This document shows positions 17,501 through 24,435 of a stretch of DNA of 64,000 bases, piece by piece. Under the pieces are notes generated by a model. It saw nothing but the letters and a program-made list of their open reading frames with translations, was not told the origin of the DNA and ran no database searches. Source of the stretch: Iodobacter sp025352645. Lineage in GTDB: Bacteria > Pseudomonadota > Gammaproteobacteria > Burkholderiales > Chitinibacteraceae. Where the stretch lies: NCBI RefSeq assembly GCF_033446605.1, contig NZ_JAWQUO010000001.1, forward strand, positions 62,001 through 126,000, read 5' to 3'. A program made the position numbers and the translations under genes. Position 1 is the stretch's first letter; the number at the start of each line of letters is the position of its first letter.

Positions 17501-20500
17501 TGATCGCTGCTTAAACCCGTAGCAAGGGCCGCAGTATTTAAGGCCGCAATTTGGCTGCTGGCTAGATTGCTGATCTGATCGGTATTGAGTGCACTAAGCT
17601 GGCTGGCAGATAAGGCCGCAATGCTGGCGGCTTTAAGCGCTGCCAAATCGATGGTTTCCATTGCGGCTAAATTGCTGCTGGATAATGCCGCCACTTGGGC
17701 GCTGCTTAAAGCCGCAGCTTGGCTACTCGTAAGGGCTACAACTTGGCTGCTGCTCAATCCATTGGCGATATTTGCGGTGGTGATGGCTGCAATTTGGCTG
17801 CTGCTTAGATTGGCTATTTGATCGGTGCTAAGTGCGGCTACTTGCGCGGTATTTAAGGCGGCAATGGCACTGGTTTTAAGTACGGCTAAATCGCGGGTTT
17901 CCATTACGGCTAAATGAGCGGCGCTAAGAGCTGCGATTTGGGCGCTGCTTAAAGTGGCCGCTTGGCTAGTTGTTAATGCCACAACTTGGTTGCTGTTTAG
18001 GCCATTGGCGATATTGGCGGTGCTTAAGGCTGCAATCTGGTTGGTGCTTAGGTTAGCAATTTGATTACTGCTCAGGGCCGCCACTTGGGCGGAGCTTAGA
18101 GCAGCAATAGCGCTGGTTTTTAACACGGCTAAGTCTGATGTTTCTAAAGCCGCAATACTACTGCTCGTCAGGGCTGCCACTTGGGTGGAGCTGAGCGCTG
18201 CGGCTTGCAGAGTAGTCAGTGCCACGGCTTGATCTGAGCTCAGTGCCCCTATTTGCTTAGTCGATAATCCGGCAATCGCGCTGGTTTTAAGTGCGGCAAA
18301 ATCAGCGGTTTCCATTGCTGCTAGATTGCTGGTGGATAGCGCTGCCACTTGCGCAGTAGAAAGCGTAGCCGCTTGGGCTGTTGTAAGCGCCACCACTTGG
18401 CTACTGTTCAGCCCATTGGCGATATTTGCCGTACTTAGGGCGGTAATTTGGTTGCTACTTAAATTGGCGATTTGATCGGTGGTCAGCGCCGCAAATTGGG
18501 CCGTATTTAAAGCGGCAATGGCACTGGTTTTAAGCGCCACTAAATCGCCGGTTTCCATGGCGGCTAAATTAGCGGCGGTGAGCGCAGCGATTTGGGCACT
18601 ACTCAAAGTAGCCGCTTGGGCTGTTGTGAGCGCCACAACTTGGCTACTGTTCAGCCCATTAGCGATATTTGCCGTACTTAGGGCGGCAATTTGGTTGCTA
18701 CTTAAATTGGCGATTTGATCGGTGGTTAGCGCCGCAAATTGGGCCGTATTAAAAGCGGCAATGGCACTGGTTTTAAGCGCCACAAGATCGCGGGTTTCTA
18801 GCGCAGCGATATTACTAGAGGATAGCGCTGCCACTTGGGCGGTAGAAAGCGTTGCCGCTTGGGCGCTTGTAAGCGCCACAACTTGGCTACTATTTAACCC
18901 ATTAGCAATATTTGCCGTGCTTAGGGCGGCAATTTGGTTGCTACTTAAATTGGCGATTTGATCGGTGGTCAGCGCCGCAAATTGGGCCGTATTTAAAGCA
19001 GCAATAGCACTGGTTTTAAGCGCGATTAAATCACGGGTTTCCAGTGCCGCAATATTTGCTGTGGAAAGTGCCGCAACTTGTGCGCTGCTTAAAGTAGCCG
19101 CTTGGATGGTGGTAAGCGCCACAACTTGGCTACTGCTTAAGCCATTGGCGATGGCCGAGGTATTTAATGCGGCAATCTGTTGGCTGCTTAGATTGGCGAT
19201 CTGATTACTGCCCAAGGCCGCGATTTGTGCGCTGTTTAACACCGCAATGGCGCTGGTTTTTAATACGCTTAAATCGCTGGTTTCTAAAGTGGCCATCTGG
19301 CTGGTGGAGAGCGCTGTCACTTGCGTGGAAGACAGTGCCGCTGCCTGAGCCGTTGTCAGTGCAATGATTTGTTCCGTGGTGAGCGCTTGCATTTGGCTAG
19401 TGGAGAGCGCAGCCAGTGCATTGCTATTTAATGCCGCAAAATCAGCGGTTTCTAGCGCGGCCAAATTGCTAGTGGATAATGCGGCGAGCTGGGCGCTGCT
19501 TAACACGGCCACTTGGGCAGAGGTCAGCGCAACAACCTGGCTACTGTTTAGGCCGTAGGCGATATCGTTAGTGCTTAATGATGCAATTTGGCTGGTCGTT
19601 AGGCTGGCAATTTGGGCGGTGGTCAGCGCGCCAATTTGGCTGCTGCTTAAAGCTGCAATCACGCTGGTTTTCAGCGCCACTAAATCACGGGTTTCCATGG
19701 CTGCCAAGTTAGCCGTGGATAAAGCCGCTAGCCAAGTGCTGCTGAGTGCCGCAGCTTGGCTCGTTGTGAGCGCCACAATCTGATTGCTGTTTAGGGCGCT
19801 GCTGATACTTGCGGTGCTTAAAGCCAGAATCTGGTTGCTTGTTAGGCTGCTGATTTGGCTACTGCTGATGGCGGCCACTTGGGCCGAGTTTAAAGCCGCA
19901 ATGGCGCTGGTTTTAAGCACGACTAAATCACTGCTTTCTAACGCTGCAATACTGCTCGTTGATAATGCGGCTACTTGGCTTGAGCTGAGTGCTGCCGCCT
20001 GCTGGGTGGTGAGTGCCACAACTTGGCTGGTGTTTAAGCTGGCGATGTTTTCTGTACCAATGCTGCTGATTTGGCTACTTGTTAGCGCGGCAATTTGGCT
20101 GCTGCTGATGGCGCTAAGCTGCGCTGTGCTTAATGCTGCAATGGCGCTGGTTTTTAGAGCGATTAAATCGGCGGTTTCTAGCGCGGCAATATTACTAGTG
20201 GATAGCGCCGCCACTTGGCTGGATGTGAGTGCGCTGGCTTGGCTGGTACTTAAAGCAACGGTTTGGGCGCTACTTAATGCTTGAATCTGGCTGCTGCTTA
20301 ATGCCGCAATGGCGCTGGTTTTTAGTGCTGCAAAATCGGTGGTTTCTAGTGCGGCAATATTGCTCGTTGATAATGCGGCTACTTGGGTAGAACTGAGTGC
20401 CGCGGCTTGCTGGCTGCTGAGGGCCACAACTTGATTACTATTTAGCCCGCTGGCCAGGCTGGTGGTGCTGAGCGCCGCAATTTGTAAGGTGCTTAGGCTG

Positions 20501-21360
20501 GCGATTTGCTGGGTGCTGAGCGTATTGATTTGATCGCTCGCTAAGGCGGCAATTACGCTGGTTTTGAGCACAACTAAATCATCGGTTTCTAATGCCTGTA
20601 ATTGGCTGCTAGATAGTGCTGCAACTTGGGATGAGGTAAGCGCTGCGGCTTGGCTCGTGCTAAGTGCAATGATTTGGCTGCTGCTTAGTGCATTGATTTG
20701 CTGGCTAGATAAGGCGGCAATCGCGCTGGTTTTTAAGGCAGCAAAATCTGTGCTGCTGAATGCGGCAAGCTGTGCCGTTGTCATTGCCGCCAGTTGCAAG
20801 CTTGTAAGGGCTGCGGCTTGGCTGCTGCTTAAGGCGGCAATTTGGCTGCTGCTTAACGCATTAATTTGCGTACTGGATAATGCCGCAATAACGCTGGTTT
20901 TGAGTACGGCAAAGTCGGTGGTTTCTAGAGTGGCCAGTTGGCTGCTGGATAGAGATTGCAGTTGAGCAATACTCAGCGCCGCAGCTTGATAGGAGGTCAG
21001 CGCAATCAATTGGCTGCTGTTTAAAGCGCTAAATTGTTTGGTATTTAGGCTGCTGATCGCTGCGGTGCTAAGCGCAGCTAAATCGCTGCTTTCTAGTGCG
21101 GCGATTTGTAGTGTTGTTAGTGAAGCTAATTGCGCCGTGCTTAATGCTGCGGCTTGAGTGCTACTTAGCGCCGCGATTTGATCAGTAGTAAAGCCTTGGC
21201 TAATTTGTGTGCTGTTTAATGCGGCAATTTGCCGGGTGCTTAATTGAGCTAATTGGATAGTTGTAAGAGTAGCAATCGCAGCCGTATTCACACTGGCCAT
21301 TTGGGCCGTGGTTAATTCTGCGATTTGGCGGGTGGTCATGCCAGTAAATACGCTCATCAT
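11515..21360 (-). CDS. Giant octapeptide-repeat protein with C-terminal EF-hand-type calcium tail (putative type I-secreted surface protein)
   Basis: About 3,281 residues. From near residue 10 to about 3,000 it is an almost unbroken array of roughly 370 octads of the form [AS]-L-[ST]-[ST]-x-Q-[IVLA]-[AV], punctuated by units 'ETxDLAAL KTSAIAAL' that mark superrepeats of 7 to 10 octads. The last 275 residues open with 'SPIILDLDGNGVRTL' and hold three EF-hand-like loops ('DRNHDGIINDGKE', 'DSDHNGQLDQFD', 'DENADGFSQAEE'), the tail found on large RTX-type exported proteins. There is no signal peptide, so type I secretion is likely, but no transporter is encoded nearby. Adhesion or biofilm matrix is a guess. 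Start is uncertain: ATG at 21360 or TTG at 21369, both with weak ribosome sites. Confidence 0.85.
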   Translation of the reverse strand: MMSVFTGMTTRQIAELTTAQMASVNTAAIATLTTIQLAQLSTRQIAALNSTQISQGFTTDQIAALSSTQAAALSTAQLASLTTLQIAALESSDLAALSTAAISSLNTKQFSALNSSQLIALTSYQAAALSIAQLQSLSSSQLATLETTDFAVLKTSVIAALSSTQINALSSSQIAALSSSQAAALTSLQLAAMTTAQLAAFSSTDFAALKTSAIAALSSQQINALSSSQIIALSTSQAAALTSSQVAALSSSQLQALETDDLVVLKTSVIAALASDQINTLSTQQIASLSTLQIAALSTTSLASGLNSNQVVALSSQQAAALSSTQVAALSTSNIAALETTDFAALKTSAIAALSSSQIQALSSAQTVALSTSQASALTSSQVAALSTSNIAALETADLIALKTSAIAALSTAQLSAISSSQIAALTSSQISSIGTENIASLNTSQVVALTTQQAAALSSSQVAALSTSSIAALESSDLVVLKTSAIAALNSAQVAAISSSQISSLTSNQILALSTASISSALNSNQIVALTTSQAAALSSTWLAALSTANLAAMETRDLVALKTSVIAALSSSQIGALTTAQIASLTTSQIASLSTNDIAYGLNSSQVVALTSAQVAVLSSAQLAALSTSNLAALETADFAALNSNALAALSTSQMQALTTEQIIALTTAQAAALSSTQVTALSTSQMATLETSDLSVLKTSAIAVLNSAQIAALGSNQIANLSSQQIAALNTSAIANGLSSSQVVALTTIQAATLSSAQVAALSTANIAALETRDLIALKTSAIAALNTAQFAALTTDQIANLSSNQIAALSTANIANGLNSSQVVALTSAQAATLSTAQVAALSSSNIAALETRDLVALKTSAIAAFNTAQFAALTTDQIANLSSNQIAALSTANIANGLNSSQVVALTTAQAATLSSAQIAALTAANLAAMETGDLVALKTSAIAALNTAQFAALTTDQIANLSSNQITALSTANIANGLNSSQVVALTTAQAATLSTAQVAALSTSNLAAMETADFAALKTSAIAGLSTKQIGALSSDQAVALTTLQAAALSSTQVAALTSSSIAALETSDLAVLKTSAIAALSSAQVAALSSNQIANLSTNQIAALSTANIANGLNSNQVVALTTSQAATLSSAQIAALSAAHLAVMETRDLAVLKTSAIAALNTAQVAALSTDQIANLSSSQIAAITTANIANGLSSSQVVALTSSQAAALSSAQVAALSSSNLAAMETIDLAALKAASIAALSASQLSALNTDQISNLASSQIAALNTAALATGLSSDQIVALSTSQVAALSAAQLAVISSSNIAAMETRDLAVLTAAAIASLSSNQIAALSSNQIIALTSVQAAALNTRQVAALSSAQLAAMETTDLAAIQAAGMAVLSSTQLNALSTTQQVSLSSSQIAALNTNAIASLSSDKISALSSAQASALNTAQIAALSTLQISAIETTDIAALSNAAIASLSTSQAAVLSTAQMLALTSAQAAVLSSTQISALSSTQLQAMETADLAALSVTASAAISSSQLSALSTDQIANLTSKQIAALNTSALAAGLSTTQIAALTSNQAAALSTAQVAVLSTSQIAAFETSDLAELKTSVIATLSSNQLQALSTDQINNLTTKQTVVLSSTGMASFSSAQIAALTTAQAALLSTTQITALSTSLIAALETRDIAALNTATLVVLSSNQIAALSTAQISALLSSQINSLSSSQIVALSAAQTAALTASQAQALNTQQMAALETSDLAAISSSAIAVLSSSQVSALSTEQFASLGTSQIANLNTQALASLGSDKVIALTTSQAAALTGVQIVALSSSQIAALETTDLAALSTSTLAAMSTSQITALSTKQIAALTTDALANGLTINQVMALTSSQVAAFSIAQIAALSENTIGGLETSTLAFISTSAIAALSSTQVGSLTANQISKLSSMQIAALNSSAVANLSAAQVIALSTNQASALTTSQIAALSTTGIAAMETADLATLKTTAMAVLSSNQVAALTQEQIASLSTKQLSALSSNSFAHLSADQVVALTTTQAASLSSTQVAALSSSAVAALEIEDFAALKTYAIAALSSVQIGALTAEQTIALTTLQAASLSSSQLAALSASNIAALETSDLIVIKTSAIAALNTAQVAALSAEQIASLSTQQIIALSTSAIANGLTPDQIVALTSKQIAALSTNQIAALSTTSIAAIEAVDFAALKTSAIAILSTSQINALTAEQTSALTTQQAAALSSSQLAALSASNITALETSDLLALSSSAIAALSSTQSVALTAAQIASLSSNQIVALSTTVIASGLSASQIIALTSLQVAALSTDQISAFSTSSIAALEASDFSALSTSSITVLSTSQIKALTAAQTIALTTQQAATLSSSQLAALTATNMAVIETTDLIAITSSAIAALNTAQVAALNAVQIASLTSYQIAALSTSAIANALSAEQVIALTSTQTAALSTAQIAVLSASNMAALETSDLAAIKTNAIAILSTEQLAALSPDQIASLSSKQISALNTSGVANLSADQIIALTTAQAAALLSSQIAALSTSSIAALEAIDFAAIKTSALAGLSTAQINVLTADQTIAMTTAQAASLSSSQISGLSADNIAVLETSDLLAFKTNTIAALNTAQVAVLTAEHIASMSSSQIAALSTAAIANALSAEQVIALTTKQAAALTTAQLSVLSASNMAALETADLAAIKTAGIAVLNSTQVAALTENQAASLSASQIAALLPSSLAGMVVADIAVLKTSGIAALSSAQINAMGTAQIASLSTSQISSLTAASMATGFTTEQIIALTSAQAGSLSANQVAGLSTRQVAAFETSDLAALNTTAVAVFSSSQLNALSNNQVASLNTNQVAVLNSASLATGFTTTQILALTSAQAAVINASQMAALSTSQIAAFETTDFAAINTSAIAALSSDQVVAFTTAQAAVLTNSQLQALSGANLAAIETSDLAVIRSSGITALSTSQIPSFTTTQIQSLTTSQVQAISSAQVMALTAAQQAAFTTAQTPFLAASSPIILDLDGNGVRTLSLENGTQFDLLGDGNKIKTGWVGQGDGLLVLDRNHDGIINDGKELFGTSTLMANGNKAADGYAALAELDSDHNGQLDQFDADFHELKVWIDENADGFSQAEELKTLISLDISKIGVRASQSAEKDNGNFIGLKSSYETNDGISRAAADVWFATDKSTPLATLPDLRSSVVNLVQTMSAFTEAEKRGVFNTIEPMQLQLPSDAPLAASAQITASNMAALMKLFDANGNMIGAPESMLASGDPTLKLNALNQQHSQGILAMK
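12370..21330 (-). repeat. 24-bp tandem repeat array with 168- and 243-bp superperiods
   Basis: The octad-coding part of the giant gene is a 9-kb tandem array with a basic period of 24 bases. At 18480-19208 three successive 243-bp units (81 codons: nine octads and one nonad containing 'NGL') are nearly identical, whereas units toward the ends have drifted and often use a seven-octad, 168-bp cycle. Homogenised centre and diverged edges suggest growth by unequal recombination. Because of such units, short-read assemblies may give a wrong copy number. Confidence 0.85.
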
Positions 21361-21369
21361 GCGATCCAA

Positions 21370-22340
21370 TTGCTGGTTATCAGAATGTGGCTGAAATGAC
21401 CTTTCAAAAACATCAGATCTATCTCTCTATGATACAGAGGAATTTAATCTCTGCTTGAGGTACAAGATACGTGGTCACTATAGAAGCTTAAATATAAATT
21501 TTAGCCATTTATCGGCTTTAAATTAAATAACTTAAATTATTATTCTTACACAATAGAGTGCAGGTTTTTGTAAGAATAAAGGCTTTTTAATTGATGCCGC
21601 AGCTTGATGTGCAGATGAAATATTCTTTATATGGAGCTATTGATAAAAATTAAATTATTATTGCTATATGCTTGGCTGGTATTTTTTATGATTAATTTTT
21701 CCTGATTATTCCTTTTTCTTAATGGGCCGGTGTAGATAGATTTCTTGAGTGTTGGGCTTGATTTTTAAATTTGTGTGGCGAATCTCAATCCAAGCCTATC
21801 AACTTAAGATTTAACCAACATGTAGGGTGGGCAAGGCGGTTTATCTTGCCCACGCGGATACGCGGCGTGGGCAAAAAATGCACCCACTCTACAATTTTTT
21901 AAATGCTTGCAATAGTGCAATCCAAGTTGAAGCCTGTGTAACAATTAAAACATTCCCCTTAAGTTGATAGGATTGGGGTGAAGCCCGCGAGTAATGCTGA
22001 AAAACGCAGGTTTTCAGCCGCTATATGATATTTATCATGCGCTTGAAGAAATGCATAATCAGACCGATTTTTTTGCTTTTTTCCCATTTTTTAATTAAAT
22101 TGATTAATAGGATTTTTTAATATATTTATATAAAATAAAAATTCGTATTTGATAAATAAAAAAATACCAATCCTTTGTGAATAGGGTATTTTTTGCCTTA
22201 TGGTTTGATGGATAGCTTTAGTGCCACAAAGAATCACCACGCAGCAGCTCCAAGCAAAACAGGTATTAATCGCCTACCCAAAGGATATTTCCCAAGTTTA
22301 TGATTCAACGTATATTTTTCATAAAACGACTGGAGTGGGC
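21370..22340. other. 970-base gene-free region upstream of two divergent genes
   Basis: No gene is supported. The 450 bases left of 21800 should hold the promoter of the giant gene but no clear -35/-10 pair stands out. A nested palindromic repeat occupies 21796-21970. The stretch 22080-22165 is extremely AT-rich and precedes yfaZ; it could be a promoter or a nucleoid-protein binding region. Confidence 0.55.
21796..21970. repeat. Composite palindrome: CTATCAACTTAAG arms around a GTAGGGTGGG element
   Basis: CTATCAACTTAAG at 21796-21808 and CTTAAGTTGATAG at 21958-21970 are perfect 13-base inverted repeats. Inside lies a GTAGGGTGGGC palindrome at 21822-21892. The same two-layer architecture recurs at 22927-23087. 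Confidence 0.7.
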
Positions 22341-22871
22341 ATGAGTAAAAAACTATTAGGCACAATTTTTGCGCTGTCTCTACCTATGGCAGCACAAGCG
22401 GGTGATTTAACGGCTCGCGTCGGTGATGGCTTTTTTGGCGCCTCATATGAAGGCAGCATTCTATTATTAACAACGAGTGCAGATTGGTTGAGTAACGATG
22501 GCAAGGGCAATATCGGTTCATTAGGTTTAGGCGTTCAAGCGCCGCTGGGTATCGCTAAATTTAAAGCGGGTGGTAAGTTGGTTTATATGAATTTAAAGCA
22601 TCAAGACAACCATTACGCTGCCGCTTTAGGTGCTGGGGTTGATATCCCTGTTGGCGCATTTACCGTTTATGGCCAAGGCTATTTCGCGCCATCTGCATTA
22701 TCGAGTGATGTGGACTATTACAAAGAAGCCCGTGCCGGTGTGCGTTGGGATATGACAAAAATGCTCGCCTTGGATGTGGGCTATCAATACGCTTATGTGA
22801 ATGGAAAAGACCGCAATCCATCGGTGACCATGGCCAATGGCGTTTATGCAGGCGCGCAGTTTAGTTTTTAA
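22341..22871 (+). CDS. YfaZ-family outer membrane protein
   Basis: The product has 176 residues with a signal peptide ending at 'PMAAQA' (about residue 20). The mature part is a series of alternating strands with aromatic girdle residues and ends in 'GVYAGAQFSF', a C-terminal Phe typical of outer-membrane beta-barrels. 'GDGFFGASYEG' and 'YKEARAGVRWDM' fit the small YfaZ-like barrels. Function in the family is not established; an outer-membrane barrel is as far as the sequence goes. I chose the ATG at 22341 with GGAG before it because the signal peptide begins there, rather than the open frame from 22221. Confidence 0.75.
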   Translation: MSKKLLGTIFALSLPMAAQAGDLTARVGDGFFGASYEGSILLLTTSADWLSNDGKGNIGSLGLGVQAPLGIAKFKAGGKLVYMNLKHQDNHYAAALGAGVDIPVGAFTVYGQGYFAPSALSSDVDYYKEARAGVRWDMTKMLALDVGYQYAYVNGKDRNPSVTMANGVYAGAQFSF

Positions 22872-22872
22872 T

Positions 22873-22914
22873 GCGCGCCTTGTCTTATTTAGTAGATGGG
22901 TTTTTCGAGGCCCC
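22873..22914. repeat. Half copy of the MITE-like element found after pyrB
   Basis: Two bases after the yfaZ stop lies a 42-base sequence reading GCGCGCCTTGTCTTATTTAG then GGGTTTTTCGAGGCCCC. It is the near-exact reverse complement of the left end of the element at 41963-42106. The other end is missing. Confidence 0.65.
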
Positions 22915-22926
22915 TTTAATCCAACT

Positions 22927-23087
22927 CTATCAACTGAAGGACACTGCTGATCGTTAAACCCTTAGCGATCAACTTTGATCTCTCTATTGCAAGTATTGAA
23001 ACACCGTAGGGCGGGTGAAACCCGCGTTTTTTAGCATCGCTCGCGGGTTTCACCCGCCCTACAAAAATATTTCGCTTAAGTTGATAG
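22927..23087. repeat. Second composite palindrome
   Basis: CTATCAACTGAAG at 22927-22939 pairs with CTTAAGTTGATAG at 23075-23087 with one mismatch. It encloses a perfect-looking GTAGGGCGGGTGAAACCCGCG palindrome at 23006-23062. Same design as 21796-21970, located between the convergent yfaZ and MFS genes. Confidence 0.7.
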
Positions 23088-23096
23088 AATTGCCCT

Positions 23097-24311
23097 TTAA
23101 TCAACCTCCCGAATCACCCTCATTTTTAAAGTCATCAGCCCCATCATCGCGGCCAGCAGCAGGCCAAATACGGGCAGCACCCATTCAATGCCGATATGCA
23201 TAGAAAATAGCCCAGTCACTAGTGCATAAGACAACGGTGCCAGCCCCATAGATGCCATAGAGTTCAGGCTCATAATCCGTCCCAGTTTTTGCCGCTCGGT
23301 ATAGTGCTGAATCAAGGACATCATCGGTATATTATTGGCCGCCACCCCAAGGCCGATGAGGACTTGCAGGGCGAGTGCTAGCGGCAGCCAATTGGCCAGC
23401 GCTAATGTAGCCAGCAGCAGCCCTTCAATGGCAATCACCACGGTAATCATCAGCAGGCGTTTTTTGCTCGGCGGGTAAAGCGTAAGCAGCAGGCCACCCA
23501 AAACCATGCCTGCGGCAAAAGCGCTTTGCATAAAGGACAGCGTGCTGGCATTGCCCTGCAGTAAGTCGGTGACAATAATTGGGATTCCTAGCCCCAGCGG
23601 CCCCATAAATAGCAGATTGGCTGCGGCATAAACCAGCATCAGTGCGCGTAATACCGGCGTTTGAATAGCGTATTGCACGCCTTCTTTTAGCTCGGCCAGC
23701 ATATTAAAACGGGCTCGCCCTGCGAGTAGGGCCGGTTCGTGAATCATTGCTATGGCGATCAGGCCCAGTGCCAGCATGATGCCGGTGAGGGCAAACACCA
23801 CTTCATAGCTAAATAAGGCCAGCATCGCACCGCCCAGCACGGGGCCAAACACGAGGCCAATCTGATTGGTGGTCAGCATAATGGAGTTAGCGCGGGTTAA
23901 ATCGTTGTCGGCCACAATATTGGGCACGAGTGCATCGCGGGCGGGCCAGAAAAACGCATCCAGCGCGCCATAAATCAGGGCAAATACAATCATAATGCCC
24001 ATGCTAATTTTGCCTGCCGCCAAGAGGGGGATCATGGCAAACAGCAGGAGTACCCGTAAGCCAACCGAGGCCAAGATAATATGGCTGCGTTTGATTCGGT
24101 CGGCCAATACGCCGCCTACCGCCATTAGCAAAATGCGCGGCACTGAGCCCGCTATCATGACCAGTCCCAACTGCTCTTTAGCGCCCAGCGTGTTAATCAC
24201 TAGCCAAGTTTCTGCCAGCATAGCCACGGCCAGCGCAAAGTTGCTGACAATGCTGGCGAGCCAGAGTAAGAGGAAATTGCGATTAGACAATAGTGCCGGT
24301 GCTTGCTTCAT
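23097..24311 (-). CDS. MFS transporter, EntS/MFS_3-like exporter
   Basis: A 404-residue protein with about 11-12 hydrophobic segments. The loop between segments 2 and 3 has 'GGVLADRIKRSHII', the MFS motif A ('GxLaDrxxRk'), and 'DAFFWPARDALVPNIV' is characteristic of the MFS_3 branch that includes the enterobactin exporter EntS and macrolide exporters. Proton-driven export of a small molecule across the inner membrane is inferred; substrate unknown and no siderophore genes are nearby. It is divergent from pgk. A possible operator with two AGAATNGGTAT repeats lies just upstream of its start. Confidence 0.8.
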   Translation of the reverse strand: MKQAPALLSNRNFLLLWLASIVSNFALAVAMLAETWLVINTLGAKEQLGLVMIAGSVPRILLMAVGGVLADRIKRSHIILASVGLRVLLLFAMIPLLAAGKISMGIMIVFALIYGALDAFFWPARDALVPNIVADNDLTRANSIMLTTNQIGLVFGPVLGGAMLALFSYEVVFALTGIMLALGLIAIAMIHEPALLAGRARFNMLAELKEGVQYAIQTPVLRALMLVYAAANLLFMGPLGLGIPIIVTDLLQGNASTLSFMQSAFAAGMVLGGLLLTLYPPSKKRLLMITVVIAIEGLLLATLALANWLPLALALQVLIGLGVAANNIPMMSLIQHYTERQKLGRIMSLNSMASMGLAPLSYALVTGLFSMHIGIEWVLPVFGLLLAAMMGLMTLKMRVIREVD

Positions 24312-24318
24312 AGATCTC

Positions 24319-24346
24319 AGAATCGGTATGTTAGAATTGGTATTCT
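24319..24346. promoter_or_regulatory. Possible operator upstream of the MFS gene
   Basis: AGAATCGGTAT (24319-24329) and AGAATTGGTAT (24333-24343) are direct repeats, and the second is part of the palindrome AGAATTGGTATTCT (24333-24346). It is placed 8 bases upstream of the MFS start codon, so a bound protein would block its transcription. No cognate regulator gene is adjacent. Confidence 0.35.
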
Positions 24347-24435
24347 GATATTAAGTGTTGGCAAGCTTGGGGCGGTATGCTCTGCTTGCGTATTTACAAT
24401 GATTCTTACTTATTCACCATTCTAAGGAAACCACC

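Noticed and set aside
12854..20965. About fifteen open frames on the plus strand, 60-270 codons each, rich in Ala, Leu, Ser and Trp
   Set aside because: They are the antisense of the octapeptide array. Their regular spacing of about 243 bases comes from the repeat period, and none has a ribosome-binding site.
12370..21330. Possible CRISPR array or satellite because of the strict short period
   Set aside because: The 24-bp units are contiguous, keep one reading frame over 9 kb and vary at third codon positions. There are no spacers and no cas genes.
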